In this document: piece by piece, positions 24,531-32,454 of the stretch
How the letters are laid out: the number at the start of each line of letters is the position of its first letter
Position numbering within the stretch: position 1 is the first letter of the stretch
Assembly (NCBI GenBank): GCA_000467935.1
Contig: KI259809.1
Span: forward strand, 1-53,455
DNA from: Peptostreptococcaceae bacterium oral taxon 113 str. W5053
Lineage (GTDB): Bacteria; Bacillota; Clostridia; Tissierellales; Peptoniphilaceae
Reading direction: 5' to 3'
Length of the DNA: 53,455 bases
The notes under the pieces: model-generated
What the model saw: only the letters and a program-made list of their open reading frames with translations
What the model was told of the DNA's origin: nothing
Databases searched by the model: none
Translations under genes and position numbers: made by a program

Positions 24531-24977
24531 ATGCAAATTCGCACAATGGAAAATAAAGATTTGAATCAAATATTAGCGATTGAAGAAAAAAGTTTTGCGT
24601 CCCCCTGGTCTAGAGAGGCTATGGAGGAAGAGATTAAAAATCCTTTGGCTTGTTATTTAGTCTTAGAAGAGCAAGATGAGGTTTATGCCTATGGCGGAAT
24701 GTGGATGATTCTTGATGAAGCACATATTACGAATATTGCAGTTCGACCTCAAAATCGCGGTGAAGGATGGGGAAATTTTTTATTGTATGCCATGTTGGAA
24801 CAGGCAAAAAAATCCAAGATGAATGCGATAACCTTAGAAGTTCGAGAAAGTAACAACATAGCACGTAGATTATATGAAAAATATGGATTTAAGGAATGCG
24901 GCAGAAGGAAAGCATATTACGAGAATAGAGAAGATGCATTGATTTATTGGAATGTATTTCGGGAGGAAAAGAAATGA
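24531..24977 (+). CDS. rimI: Ribosomal-protein-alanine N-acetyltransferase RimI
   Basis: GNAT-family N-acetyltransferase that acetylates the N-terminal alanine of ribosomal protein S18 in E. coli. The 148-aa protein has the GNAT acetyl-CoA site (IAVRPQNRGEGWGNFLL, with the usual RGxG-like loop) and the C-terminal ARRLYEKYGFKECGRRKAYY typical of RimI. It sits between tsaB and tsaD, as in many Firmicutes, and its stop overlaps the tsaD start (ATGA). Confidence 0.9.
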   Translation: MQIRTMENKDLNQILAIEEKSFASPWSREAMEEEIKNPLACYLVLEEQDEVYAYGGMWMILDEAHITNIAVRPQNRGEGWGNFLLYAMLEQAKKSKMNAITLEVRESNNIARRLYEKYGFKECGRRKAYYENREDALIYWNVFREEKK

Positions 24978-25975
24978 TTGTGATGGGTATTGAAACGTCC
25001 TGTGATGAAACTTCAGTGGCTCTTTTAAGAGACGGGCGAGAAGTTTTGGCAAATGTGATTTCATCGCAGATTGATATTCATAAAAAATATGGCGGTGTTG
25101 TGCCGGAAGTGGCCAGTCGTAAACATTTGGAAAATATGAATCATATTATTAAAGCGGCTTTATTGGAAGCGAATTTGAAATTTCAAGATATCGACTTAAT
25201 CGCTGTAACCAAAGGACCGGGATTGGTAGGAGCACTTTTAGTCGGTGTCAGTGCAGCTAAAGCTTTAGCCTATGGTTTAGACATTCCCTTAATCGGTGTC
25301 AATCACATGGAGGGACATATCTGTGCCAACTATATCAGCCACAAAGATTTGGAACCGCCCTTCATCTCTTTGGTAGTCAGTGGCGGACACAGCTATTTGA
25401 TACATGTCAAAGAGTATACGGAATACGAACTCATTGGAACAACTCGTGATGATGCGGCGGGAGAATCCTTTGACAAAGTAGCGCGCAGTTTAGGATTGGG
25501 TTATCCGGGAGGTCCTTTAATCGATGCATTGGCGAAAAAAGGAAATCCGAAAGCCTTTGATTTTCCCAGAGTAATGTTGGAAGGAAATAGCTATGATTTT
25601 TCTTTTAGCGGATTAAAGACGGCGGTTTTGAATACATTAAATGGCTTACGTCAAAAAAATTTGAACATCTGCGTGGAAGATGTAGCGGCTTCTTTCCAAG
25701 AGGCGGTTTTGGATGTTTTAGTGGAAAAATCTTTTCGATTATTAAAAGAACGGAAACAGAAAATTTTGGTTATCTCCGGAGGCGTGTCAGCCAACGACGG
25801 TTTGCGTAAACGGATGGAAGAGAGAGGAGCAAAAGAGGATGTTCGAATTTATTATCCGGAAAAAATATTGTCTACGGATAATGCGGCAATGATTGCTTCT
25901 GCCGGATATTTTCACTATAAAAAAGGTGAATGCAGTGAATTATCCATGCAAGTGACTTCGAATTTGGGACTTTAG
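24974..25975 (+). CDS. tsaD: tRNA t6A transferase TsaD
   Basis: Transfers the threonylcarbamoyl group from TC-AMP to A37 of tRNA. The 333-aa protein begins MGIETSCDETSVALL and has the metal-binding histidines H111 and H115 in NHMEGH, plus SGGHSYL and FSFSGLKTAV. A longer frame opens at 24947; ATG 24974 is chosen because GGGAGG lies just upstream and the family starts here. Overlaps the rimI stop by four bases. Confidence 0.96.
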   Translation: MIVMGIETSCDETSVALLRDGREVLANVISSQIDIHKKYGGVVPEVASRKHLENMNHIIKAALLEANLKFQDIDLIAVTKGPGLVGALLVGVSAAKALAYGLDIPLIGVNHMEGHICANYISHKDLEPPFISLVVSGGHSYLIHVKEYTEYELIGTTRDDAAGESFDKVARSLGLGYPGGPLIDALAKKGNPKAFDFPRVMLEGNSYDFSFSGLKTAVLNTLNGLRQKNLNICVEDVAASFQEAVLDVLVEKSFRLLKERKQKILVISGGVSANDGLRKRMEERGAKEDVRIYYPEKILSTDNAAMIASAGYFHYKKGECSELSMQVTSNLGL

Positions 25976-25986
25976 AAGGAGGCTTT

Positions 25987-26478
25987 ATGGAAGAATATGG
26001 ATTGCGTGGGAAAAAGTTAATTTTGGCTTTGATTGTCGCCGGAGCGGTGGCTATTTTATTCCGAAATATGGGAAAACAAATGCGAAATCAGGGTTTTGAA
26101 GAGGTAAGAATTGATACAATTCAAAATGCAAACAGAGCTGTCGTTGCTTTAAAGAATAAAGAAAAGCGGGAAATTAGAGAAGATATCGACCAATTAATTC
26201 AACATTATTTACAAGGGGAAAAAATTACGCAAGCGGAAAGTATAAGCTATTTGGAAAAACATAAAATTTTAGTTGGAGAAATTTATTTTTATAAAGAACG
26301 AACGAAATTATTAAAAGAAAAAATCTATCGCATCGAAATCAAAGAAGGCGATGAGATTCCCAAAGAATTTGAAAAATTTCTTAGTTCAGGGAATGTGCTT
26401 TATTTCGGTCAATTTCAGGGCGGTTCCATTATGGACAATCGAAAGGATGATTGGACGATTGAGAACTTGTTGAAATAG
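25987..26478 (+). CDS. Hypothetical single-pass membrane protein
   Basis: I do not recognise this 163-aa protein. It has one N-terminal membrane segment (KKLILALIVAGAVAILF, residues 10-26) and a charged, mostly helical remainder with many Lys and Glu, probably outside or inside as a soluble domain. ATG 25987 follows AAGGAGG, 11 bases after tsaD, so it belongs to the same operon. It has no cysteine-based or catalytic motif I can identify. A role in cell-envelope work is only a guess. Confidence 0.65.
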   Translation: MEEYGLRGKKLILALIVAGAVAILFRNMGKQMRNQGFEEVRIDTIQNANRAVVALKNKEKREIREDIDQLIQHYLQGEKITQAESISYLEKHKILVGEIYFYKERTKLLKEKIYRIEIKEGDEIPKEFEKFLSSGNVLYFGQFQGGSIMDNRKDDWTIENLLK

Positions 26479-26589
26479 GGTTTTCTGCTATCAAAAGGTT
26501 TTATGGTCGGCAGGTATAAAATAGAAAAAATAAAGTTGCTGTGGTATACTTAATCACAAGAAAGAATATTTACTCGAAGGAGGAAATGC

Positions 26590-27147
26590 ATGGGATTTTT
26601 CAAGAGAGGAAAGCAAATTATCTTTGTCGGATGTATTGTTCTCTTGGCCTTGTACGGTTTATGGCGTAAAAATATGAAGCCGAATCCCTTGGCCTTTTCT
26701 TCACATGGAAATATTTCTATAGAGGAAGACAAAGACGAGATTATGATATATCTGATAGGTGAAGTTATGAAACCGGGAGTTATTTCGATGAAACCAGGGG
26801 ATCGATTGTTTCAAGCCGTAGAAAAAGCCGGGGGACTCACCGACCGGGCAGATGAGAAAAAAATCAACTTGAGCATGAAACTAAAAGACGAGGACAAAAT
26901 TATAATTCCGGCAATGGACGATGAGAAAACCTCCACTGTTGCATTAGTGGAAAACCCGAAAATTAATATTAATACAGCTACGGAAAGTGAATTGAGAACG
27001 TTGACGGGTATTGGAGAAGTAATGGCAAAGCGGATTATAGAATATCGGGAAAATCATCCTTTTCAAAGTATAGAAGAAATCAAAAACGTATCCGGCATCG
27101 GAGATAAAACATTTGAAAACATTTGTGAATATATCACAGTGGAATAG
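26590..27147 (+). CDS. comEA: ComEA-like DNA-binding competence protein
   Basis: Membrane-anchored DNA receptor type. The 185-aa protein has an N-terminal membrane anchor (IIFVGCIVLLALYGL), an SLBB domain (IYLIGEVMKPGVISMKPGDR, about 55-75) and two C-terminal helix-hairpin-helix motifs (ININTATESELRTLTGIGEV and VSGIGDKTFENI). In B. subtilis ComEA binds DNA at the surface for transformation. No comEB or comEC lies next to it here, so natural transformation cannot be claimed. ATG 26590 follows AAGGAGG. Confidence 0.88.
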   Translation: MGFFKRGKQIIFVGCIVLLALYGLWRKNMKPNPLAFSSHGNISIEEDKDEIMIYLIGEVMKPGVISMKPGDRLFQAVEKAGGLTDRADEKKINLSMKLKDEDKIIIPAMDDEKTSTVALVENPKININTATESELRTLTGIGEVMAKRIIEYRENHPFQSIEEIKNVSGIGDKTFENICEYITVE

Positions 27148-27156
27148 GGAGGAAAT

Positions 27157-27846
27157 ATGGCAAAACGACTCTTAATTGTTCATTCGGATTCGACTTATGC
27201 ACAGGAGTTAAGCTATAGTTTTGAAGCGGATGGATATCTTCTTTTTACCGCAAAAAACATTAAAGAAGGTTTAGAAAAAATTCACGCAGATAAACCTCAC
27301 ATGGTTCTATTAGACATGGCTTTTAGCGATGGGACAGGACTTGATTTTGTAAAAAAAATCAAAGAGGAATCGGACATCCCCTTAATCGTAGTTTCCGAGC
27401 AAGGAGAAGATTTGCAAAAAGTTCTGGCATTTGAATATGGTGTAGATGATTATTTAGTCAGACCCTTTAATATTTTGGAACTCAAAGCTCGAATGCGTGC
27501 AATCTTTAGACGAGTTAAATCGGAAAGTCAAAAGGAACGCAGTGAATTAATTCCTTTAAGCGATTTTTTAGTGAACCCCATCAGTCATAAAGTATTGCTC
27601 AACAATCAGGATTTAATGTTTACAGGAAAAGAGTTCGATATTTTCTATATTTTAGCCAGTCATGAAAAATTGATTTTTTCCAGAAAAGATTTAGCTGTCG
27701 ATCTTTGGGGAGAAGAGTATCAGGGAGATCTTCGAACCTTGGATGTACATATTCGACGAATGCGGGAAAAAATTGAAGCCGTGGACAATAAAACCACATA
27801 TATTCAAACCAAATGGGGAGAAGGATACTATTTTCAAAAAATTTGA
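27157..27846 (+). CDS. OmpR-type response regulator with degenerate receiver, orphan
   Basis: A 229-aa protein with a receiver domain (1-115) and a winged-helix DNA-binding domain (about 130-228, ending with RRMREKIE and YIQTKWGEGYYFQ). The phosphoacceptor-position aspartate is kept (D53 in LLDMAF), but the Mg-binding acidic pair is replaced by H9-S10 (LIVHSD instead of LIVDDE). The switch Thr is Ser (S80), and the conserved Lys is Arg (R102 in VRPF). No histidine kinase is encoded nearby. It may work without phosphorylation. It starts 10 bases after comEA and ends in a terminator. Confidence 0.88.
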   Translation: MAKRLLIVHSDSTYAQELSYSFEADGYLLFTAKNIKEGLEKIHADKPHMVLLDMAFSDGTGLDFVKKIKEESDIPLIVVSEQGEDLQKVLAFEYGVDDYLVRPFNILELKARMRAIFRRVKSESQKERSELIPLSDFLVNPISHKVLLNNQDLMFTGKEFDIFYILASHEKLIFSRKDLAVDLWGEEYQGDLRTLDVHIRRMREKIEAVDNKTTYIQTKWGEGYYFQKI

Positions 27847-27869
27847 GCCTAAAGGCTCTTTTTTTTATT
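27843..27869 (+). terminator. Terminator after the response regulator
   Basis: GAGCCT pairs with AGGCTC, followed by eight Ts; it starts at the stop codon. Confidence 0.85.
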
Positions 27870-27897
27870 GAAAGAAATAATGAGAGATTCCATATTC

Positions 27898-27926
27898 TTG
27901 CTTCCAAGAAGGCTTTCCGTTATAAT
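27898..27926 (+). promoter_or_regulatory. Putative promoter of the FemABX-like operon
   Basis: TTGCTT (27898-27903), 17-bp spacer, TATAAT (27921-27926), 80 bases before the next start. Confidence 0.7.
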
Positions 27927-28005
27927 GAAGGCATTGATAAAGACTATGTGGATGAAGGTAAACTTCATTGGATGATTATATTGTTGACGGGAAAAGAGGG
28001 TTAGT

Positions 28006-29247
28006 ATGATTCAAAAGATATCTGTCCAAGATGAAGCGCATAATGCTTTTGTTAAATCTCATTCAAACGGAGATTTGGGCCAGTTGACCTATTGGGGAGA
28101 ATTAAAAAAAATTAACGGTTGGAAATGGGTGAAGGTAAATGTGGGGGAAGATGAAAAACACATTACCGGTGCAGCGTTGCTTTTATTTAAGAAGATTCCC
28201 AAGCTGAATTTGACTTTTTGTTATGCCAATAGAGGATTTGTGGTGGATTGGTCCGATAGGGAAAGCACAAAGGCATTGACTGAGGCTGCTGTGGAAACGG
28301 CTAAAGAGCACAATGCTATTATGGTGCGTATAGATCCGGATTTAGATGAACACACCGAAGGTTTGTTGGAGGCGATCAGTTCATTGGGTTTTCGCCATAA
28401 GGGTTTGGAGAAGGGATTATATGCGTATACACAGCCTCGCTATCATGCGGTAACGGATCTTTCTCCGGACTTGGATACGGTGTTTAAAACTTTTCAGAGC
28501 AGAACTCGTACCAATGTGCGAAAAAGTTTGAAAAACGGTTTGGTTTTGGAGGATGCTCCTTTTGAAAAGATGAAAGAGTTTTACGAGATTATGAAAATTA
28601 CCGGAGACAGGGATGATTTTTCTATTCGTGGTTTGGATTATTTCCAAAGGATGTATCAAGTTTTAAGTCCGTCTAAGGATGTGAATTTATTCTTGGTAAA
28701 ATTGCTTCCGGAAGTGGCGTTAAAAAATCTGGAAGAGGATTTGAGTAAACGAAACAAGGAATTGGCTCGTTTGGAGAAAAAAGAGCAGGATGAAAATACT
28801 TTAGAGCAGAAAACTCAAATTCAAAGAGCAAAGGATAATACATTGGCGCTGATTGCACAGATGAGGAAGTTGATGGAAGAATATCCGGAGGGGAAATATT
28901 TATCCGGGGCAATTTTCACTTTGTGCGGAGCCAAAGCCTATTATTTATATGGCGCATCTTCCAATCAATATCGAGATCTTTTACCAAATTATTTTATGCA
29001 GTGGGAAATGATGCGTTACGCGAAAGAGCAAGGGGCTACTTCCTATGATTTCGGAGGGATTTCAGGAAGAGAAGGAGAGTTAAGTGATGAGGCCCCGGGA
29101 CTTTGGGAGTTTAAAAAACGTTGGGGTACAGAGGCAATCGGTCGTATCGGGGAATTTGATTATGTGTTGAAGCCTTTTTGGTACAGATTGATGGAATGGG
29201 CATTGAGGATTCGAAAGAACAGACATCATGACGGCATGGGAGCGTAA
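28006..29247 (+). CDS. FemABX-family peptidoglycan bridge aminoacyltransferase
   Basis: Probable aminoacyl-tRNA-dependent enzyme adding amino acids to the peptide side chain of the lipid-linked peptidoglycan precursor, on the cytoplasmic membrane face. The 413-aa protein has two GNAT-like halves and the charged coiled-coil arm typical of FemABX (about 240-290, rich in Lys and Glu). Other family features are QLTYWGELKK near the start, SRTRTNVRKSLKNG, and the C-terminal YYLYGASSNQYRDLLPNY and YDFGGISG. Which residue it adds (Gly, Ala, Ser) is not readable. First gene of a small operon with its own promoter. Confidence 0.9.
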   Translation: MIQKISVQDEAHNAFVKSHSNGDLGQLTYWGELKKINGWKWVKVNVGEDEKHITGAALLLFKKIPKLNLTFCYANRGFVVDWSDRESTKALTEAAVETAKEHNAIMVRIDPDLDEHTEGLLEAISSLGFRHKGLEKGLYAYTQPRYHAVTDLSPDLDTVFKTFQSRTRTNVRKSLKNGLVLEDAPFEKMKEFYEIMKITGDRDDFSIRGLDYFQRMYQVLSPSKDVNLFLVKLLPEVALKNLEEDLSKRNKELARLEKKEQDENTLEQKTQIQRAKDNTLALIAQMRKLMEEYPEGKYLSGAIFTLCGAKAYYLYGASSNQYRDLLPNYFMQWEMMRYAKEQGATSYDFGGISGREGELSDEAPGLWEFKKRWGTEAIGRIGEFDYVLKPFWYRLMEWALRIRKNRHHDGMGA

Positions 29248-29249
29248 AG

Positions 29250-29540
29250 ATGACAAAACGAACGAGAGAAAATGTAATTTTGTTTTTGCTGGGGGCTATG
29301 ATAGCAGCCAGTGCCGGATCATTTAAAAATCCTCATTTGTGGAGAGGGCTGTTTGGAATTGCCGCTTTGGGATTTTCCATTTGGTCTTTTATAGATTATG
29401 TAAAAAGTGGAGAGAAAAATTTTGGGGGTAAAATTTTATTCTTAATTTTTCTGACCGCAATTGTTGCCTACTCTTTTTTAGCATTGTTGGGAGTTATTCC
29501 CGCTGTTTGCCCTATAAATAGTATTCGACATAAACTTTAG
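29250..29540 (+). CDS. Small hypothetical membrane protein
   Basis: A 96-aa protein with three likely membrane segments (VILFLLGAMIAASAG, LFGIAALGFSIWSFI, ILFLIFLTAIVAYSFLALLG). I do not recognise the family. It begins two bases after the FemABX-like gene, with overlapping regulatory context, so it is probably co-transcribed. Confidence 0.6.
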   Translation: MTKRTRENVILFLLGAMIAASAGSFKNPHLWRGLFGIAALGFSIWSFIDYVKSGEKNFGGKILFLIFLTAIVAYSFLALLGVIPAVCPINSIRHKL

Positions 29541-29555
29541 TTGGGGGAGGATAGG

Positions 29556-29741
29556 ATGAATCATTTTTTAGAAGAATATTATGGAAAACATTGTGAAATT
29601 ATGATGAGAAGTCATCGCGAAATCTATGAAGATGTAACGATTTTGTCTTCCGATGTTGAATGGTTGAAGGTTTTGGATAAAAAGGATGTTGTCCTTATTC
29701 GTATGGCAGATATTATTTCGATAAGAATTTTAATTGCGTAG
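29556..29741 (+). CDS. Small hypothetical protein, 61 aa
   Basis: A short cytoplasmic protein, unrecognised. ATG 29556 is chosen because GGGGGAGG lies just upstream; an in-frame TTG at 29541 is less likely. The sequence has a possible small beta-rich, Sm-like pattern (VTILSSDVEWLKVLDKKDVV then LIRMADI), but this is too weak to name. Ends 9 bases before pncA. Confidence 0.6.
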   Translation: MNHFLEEYYGKHCEIMMRSHREIYEDVTILSSDVEWLKVLDKKDVVLIRMADIISIRILIA

Positions 29742-29750
29742 GAGAATGAA

Positions 29751-30308
29751 ATGAAAACTTTAGTTATTGTGGATGGGCAAAATGATTTTATTTCCGGCAG
29801 TTTAGCTTGTCATGAAGCACTTGAAGCGATGAAGCGATTGGTGAATTTTATAGAAAGTCATCCGGAAATTCAAGTTGTATATACGGCTGATTGGCATAAG
29901 CCGACCAATCAAAGCTTTCAAGTCAATGGCGGGATATGGCCTGTTCACTGTGTAGAAGGTACGGAAGGGGCATGTTTGTATCAGCGTTTTTACGATTTAT
30001 CAAGAGAAGCCTCTCGCCCTAATAAAGCAAATCTGTTCAAAAAGGGCAAGAACGATGACGTGGAGGAATATTCCGGCTGTAAAGGAGTTAACGAATTGGG
30101 AACAACCTTGGAGGAAAGCCTTCAAGGGGAAGTTTATGTGGCAGGATTAGCCAGTGAATATTGTGTCAGGGAAACCTTATTGGGTTTGGCAAAAAAGGGT
30201 TTGGATGTGAAATTGTATTTGCCCGGTGTAGGATATGTAAATAAAGAAGACCATATGAAAAACCTTGAGGACTTAAAAGGACAAGGATTTACACTTTTGG
30301 AAGAATGA
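29751..30308 (+). CDS. pncA: Nicotinamidase / isochorismatase-fold cysteine hydrolase
   Basis: Probably converts nicotinamide to nicotinate in NAD salvage. The 185-aa protein has the catalytic triad of the family: D8 in VDGQNDF, a lysine in NLFKKGK (K97 or K98), and C138 in SEYCVRETL. Likely metal ligands are D47 and H49 (TADWHK) and H66 (WPVHC). The ASEYCV loop is typical of nicotinamidases. ATG 29751 follows AGGAGAATGAA. Last gene of the FemABX-like operon; no clear terminator follows. Confidence 0.85.
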   Translation: MKTLVIVDGQNDFISGSLACHEALEAMKRLVNFIESHPEIQVVYTADWHKPTNQSFQVNGGIWPVHCVEGTEGACLYQRFYDLSREASRPNKANLFKKGKNDDVEEYSGCKGVNELGTTLEESLQGEVYVAGLASEYCVRETLLGLAKKGLDVKLYLPGVGYVNKEDHMKNLEDLKGQGFTLLEE

Positions 30309-30515
30309 AATAGTATATTGAAGAATGCTGAAATCGAGTGAAATAAAAAATCAGACTGAATATATTTGACAAATAAATAGGCTGAATAAAACAAAAAGTG
30401 CTGGATAAAATAATGCATACACTTTTAGAAAGAAAATTCAAGAGAAATATCCGAATTGACAAAAAATGATAAGAAAGACTTACTTAAAAATGGGATTTAT
30501 GGGGAAGGAATGTAA
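30309..30515. other. Intergenic AT-rich DNA at the left edge of the accessory island
   Basis: No supported gene. Two TTGACA hexamers occur (about 30368 and 30455), each without a convincing -10 box. Base composition changes to more AT-rich here and stays so to about 34200. Confidence 0.4.
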
Positions 30516-30794
30516 ATGAATTGTAATGAATTGGTTCAAATGGGATTAAACGGTAAAGATGATTTAAAACTTATTCTATCAGGATATGTTGAAGAAAAAG
30601 AAGGGGGTAAAATAGGCATAGTTTCAGTTGTATATGCGACTGAAGATAGAGATTTAGCAGAGAAAAAATTTACACAATTATCAACATCGTGTCCTAATAA
30701 GTATTTTATGATTTACAGTGTTCCATTCAATACTGATCTTGACACATTAGTTCATTATCCATCAATAGTGATTGAAAAAGATGATTTAGTATAG
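30516..30794 (+). CDS. Hypothetical protein of the accessory island
   Basis: A 92-aa soluble, mildly acidic protein that I do not recognise. ATG 30516 follows GGGGAAGGAA at fair spacing, and a strong terminator follows, so expression as a single-gene unit is plausible. The sequence has an alternating beta/alpha pattern (GKIGIVSVVYATEDRDLAEK, then YFMIYSVPFNTDLDTL) and could be a compact regulatory or immunity-type protein; no function is claimed. Confidence 0.55.
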   Translation: MNCNELVQMGLNGKDDLKLILSGYVEEKEGGKIGIVSVVYATEDRDLAEKKFTQLSTSCPNKYFMIYSVPFNTDLDTLVHYPSIVIEKDDLV

Positions 30795-30802
30795 GGCGTA
30801 AT

Positions 30803-30864
30803 AGAATTAAGAAGAACATTTCATCGCTGTTTTAGGGAAAAATGTTTTGCTTAATTCTTTTTTA
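30803..30864 (+). terminator. Long terminator hairpin after the 92-aa gene
   Basis: AGAATTAAG and AACATTT (30803-30821) pair with AAATGTT and CTTAATTCT (30839-30859), followed by a T run. Confidence 0.85.
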
Positions 30865-30903
30865 TTGGAGAAATTGATCGAGAGGAGATTATCGTGAAAG
30901 GTT

Positions 30904-31246
30904 ATGAAAAATAACCGCCTTGTATGATAGATTAAGTTGTGAGGATGAATTGCAAGGCGAACTGACACCGATCACTATCAATGAATTTGTAGAGAAAATC
31001 TCAATTCACGAACGAAATCGGAAAGGCAGTCAAACTGTCAATCAGAAAATCGAAAATTCTTTCAACTTTATCGGAAACTATAAACCGTCGAAAGAAGAAC
31101 TGTCGAAAGAAGAAAGGCTAAAATGTAAGAAAGAAGAACGAAAAATCAAGGAGAGAAAAGATAGATTACAAAGGAACTATCTGAAGCGTAAAGAAAGTGG
31201 TAAGCAAAAAGAATATAAGAAAAGATATCAAAAGCCAAGAGAGTAG
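30904..31246 (+). pseudogene. Large serine recombinase (TndX/TnpX type), internal deletion
   Basis: The N-terminal signature of conjugative-transposon serine recombinases (ITALYDRLSCEDELQGE, 30911-30961) is joined in frame to the C-terminal DUF4368-like tail (LTPITINEFVEKISIHERN, then a Lys/Arg-rich end). Some 400 residues, including the catalytic domain after the first Arg-Ser region and the zinc/coiled-coil parts, are missing. ATG 30904 is out of frame with the rest, suggesting a further small deletion. A relic of an integrated mobile element. Confidence 0.75.
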
Positions 31247-31314
31247 AAAAACAGAGGAAAGTAAAAATACTTAAAAAGCAGGGATACCGGTAAGGGTATA
31301 TAAAGGGATTATCT

Positions 31315-31349
31315 AAAAACTTGCGATTTTGCAAGTTTTTTGTTATAAT
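31315..31349 (+). promoter_or_regulatory. Promoter with inverted repeat in front of the R-M regulator
   Basis: TTGCGA (31321-31326), 17-bp spacer, TATAAT (31344-31349). A perfect inverted repeat AAAAACTTGC (31315-31324) / GCAAGTTTTT (31331-31340) covers the -35 box and half of the spacer. It looks like a terminator hairpin, but its position suits an operator for the small HTH protein encoded just downstream. Confidence 0.65.
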
Positions 31350-31373
31350 AGATTATATTTTGGAGGTTATAAA

Positions 31374-31586
31374 ATGAATGTATCTTATCAACCACTTTGG
31401 AAGATTTTAGAAGATAAAAAAATGAAGAAAAAAGACTTGATTGAGATTGCAAACATTTCAGAAAATTGTGTTGCTAATATGGGCAACAATAAGTATGTTT
31501 CAATGGCAAATATTAGCCGTATATGTGAAGCTTTAGAATGTACTCCAAATGATGTGTTTCAGTTTTGTGAAAGTGATGAAAGATAA
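31374..31586 (+). CDS. Small XRE/Cro-type HTH regulator, putative R-M controller
   Basis: A 70-aa protein that is almost entirely a Cro/C1-type helix-turn-helix: LWKILEDKKMKKKDLIEIAN, then a recognition region around ISENCVANMGNN, and ICEALECTPNDVFQF. Such single-domain proteins are common in mobile DNA. Placed directly before a methylase and an endonuclease gene, it may act like a controller protein that delays restriction. ATG 31374 follows TGGAGG. It ends 13 bases before the methylase gene. Confidence 0.82.
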   Translation: MNVSYQPLWKILEDKKMKKKDLIEIANISENCVANMGNNKYVSMANISRICEALECTPNDVFQFCESDER

Positions 31587-31599
31587 GGAGGATAGGGCT

Positions 31600-32454
31600 A
31601 TGACTAAAAACTCAAGAAAAAAGAATATTGTTCTTTCTCCTGTGGTAAAGTGGGTTGGTGGCAAAAGACAATTATTAAGTGATATAGTTCCGCTTATTCC
31701 AAAGACCTTTTCTACTTATGTCGAGCCGTTTGTGGGCGGGGGAGCGGTTTTGTTTGATATTCAGCCTAAAAAGGCAATTGTAAATGATTTTAATAGTGAG
31801 CTTATAAATATTTATAAAGTCATTAAAGAGAAACCTAACGACTTGATTTTAGCTTTAGAAAAACATGAACGACTTAATTCAGAGGAATATTTCTATGAAA
31901 TAAGGGCGTTAGACAGAAATGAAAATTATGAGGAAATAAATGATATAGAGAAAGCTGCAAGGATTATTTATTTGAATAAAACGTGTTATAATGGACTATT
32001 TAGAGTAAATCAAGCAGGACAATTTAATTCTCCTTATGGTAAATACAAAAATCCTAATATAGTTAATATGCCTGTTGTGTTAGCGATGTCAAAGTATTTT
32101 AATGAAAACAATATAAAGATAATAAATAGAGATTATAAAAACGCCTTAAAAAATTTAAGGAAAGGTGCATTCGTATATTTTGATCCACCATACATGCCGA
32201 TTTCATCCTCATCTTCTTTTACAGGTTATACAGAAAATGGATTTGATATGAAACAACAAATTGAACTTAAAGAAGAGTGCGATAAATTAAACTCTAAAGG
32301 AGTAAAATTTTTATTATCAAATTCAGATCACCCTTTCATTAGAGAATTATACAAGGATTATGAAATCATTACTGTAAAAGCCAAGCGCTCAATAAATAGC
32401 AATGGCAATAAACGTGGAGAAATAAATGAAGTATTAGTAAGGAATTATGATTAA
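31600..32454 (+). CDS. Dam-family DNA adenine N6-methyltransferase
   Basis: Type II modification methylase of the D12/Dam class, probably methylating adenine in GATC or a related site. The 284-aa protein has KWVGGKRQLL (17-26) and the AdoMet-binding EPFVGGGAVLF, a central target-recognition region, and the catalytic DPPY (195-198), in the alpha order. The C-terminal SNSDHPFI and NEVLVRNYD fit Dam homologues. ATG 31600 follows AAGGAGG. The stop overlaps the endonuclease start by 8 bases. Exact specificity cannot be read. Confidence 0.93.
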   Translation: MTKNSRKKNIVLSPVVKWVGGKRQLLSDIVPLIPKTFSTYVEPFVGGGAVLFDIQPKKAIVNDFNSELINIYKVIKEKPNDLILALEKHERLNSEEYFYEIRALDRNENYEEINDIEKAARIIYLNKTCYNGLFRVNQAGQFNSPYGKYKNPNIVNMPVVLAMSKYFNENNIKIINRDYKNALKNLRKGAFVYFDPPYMPISSSSSFTGYTENGFDMKQQIELKEECDKLNSKGVKFLLSNSDHPFIRELYKDYEIITVKAKRSINSNGNKRGEINEVLVRNYD

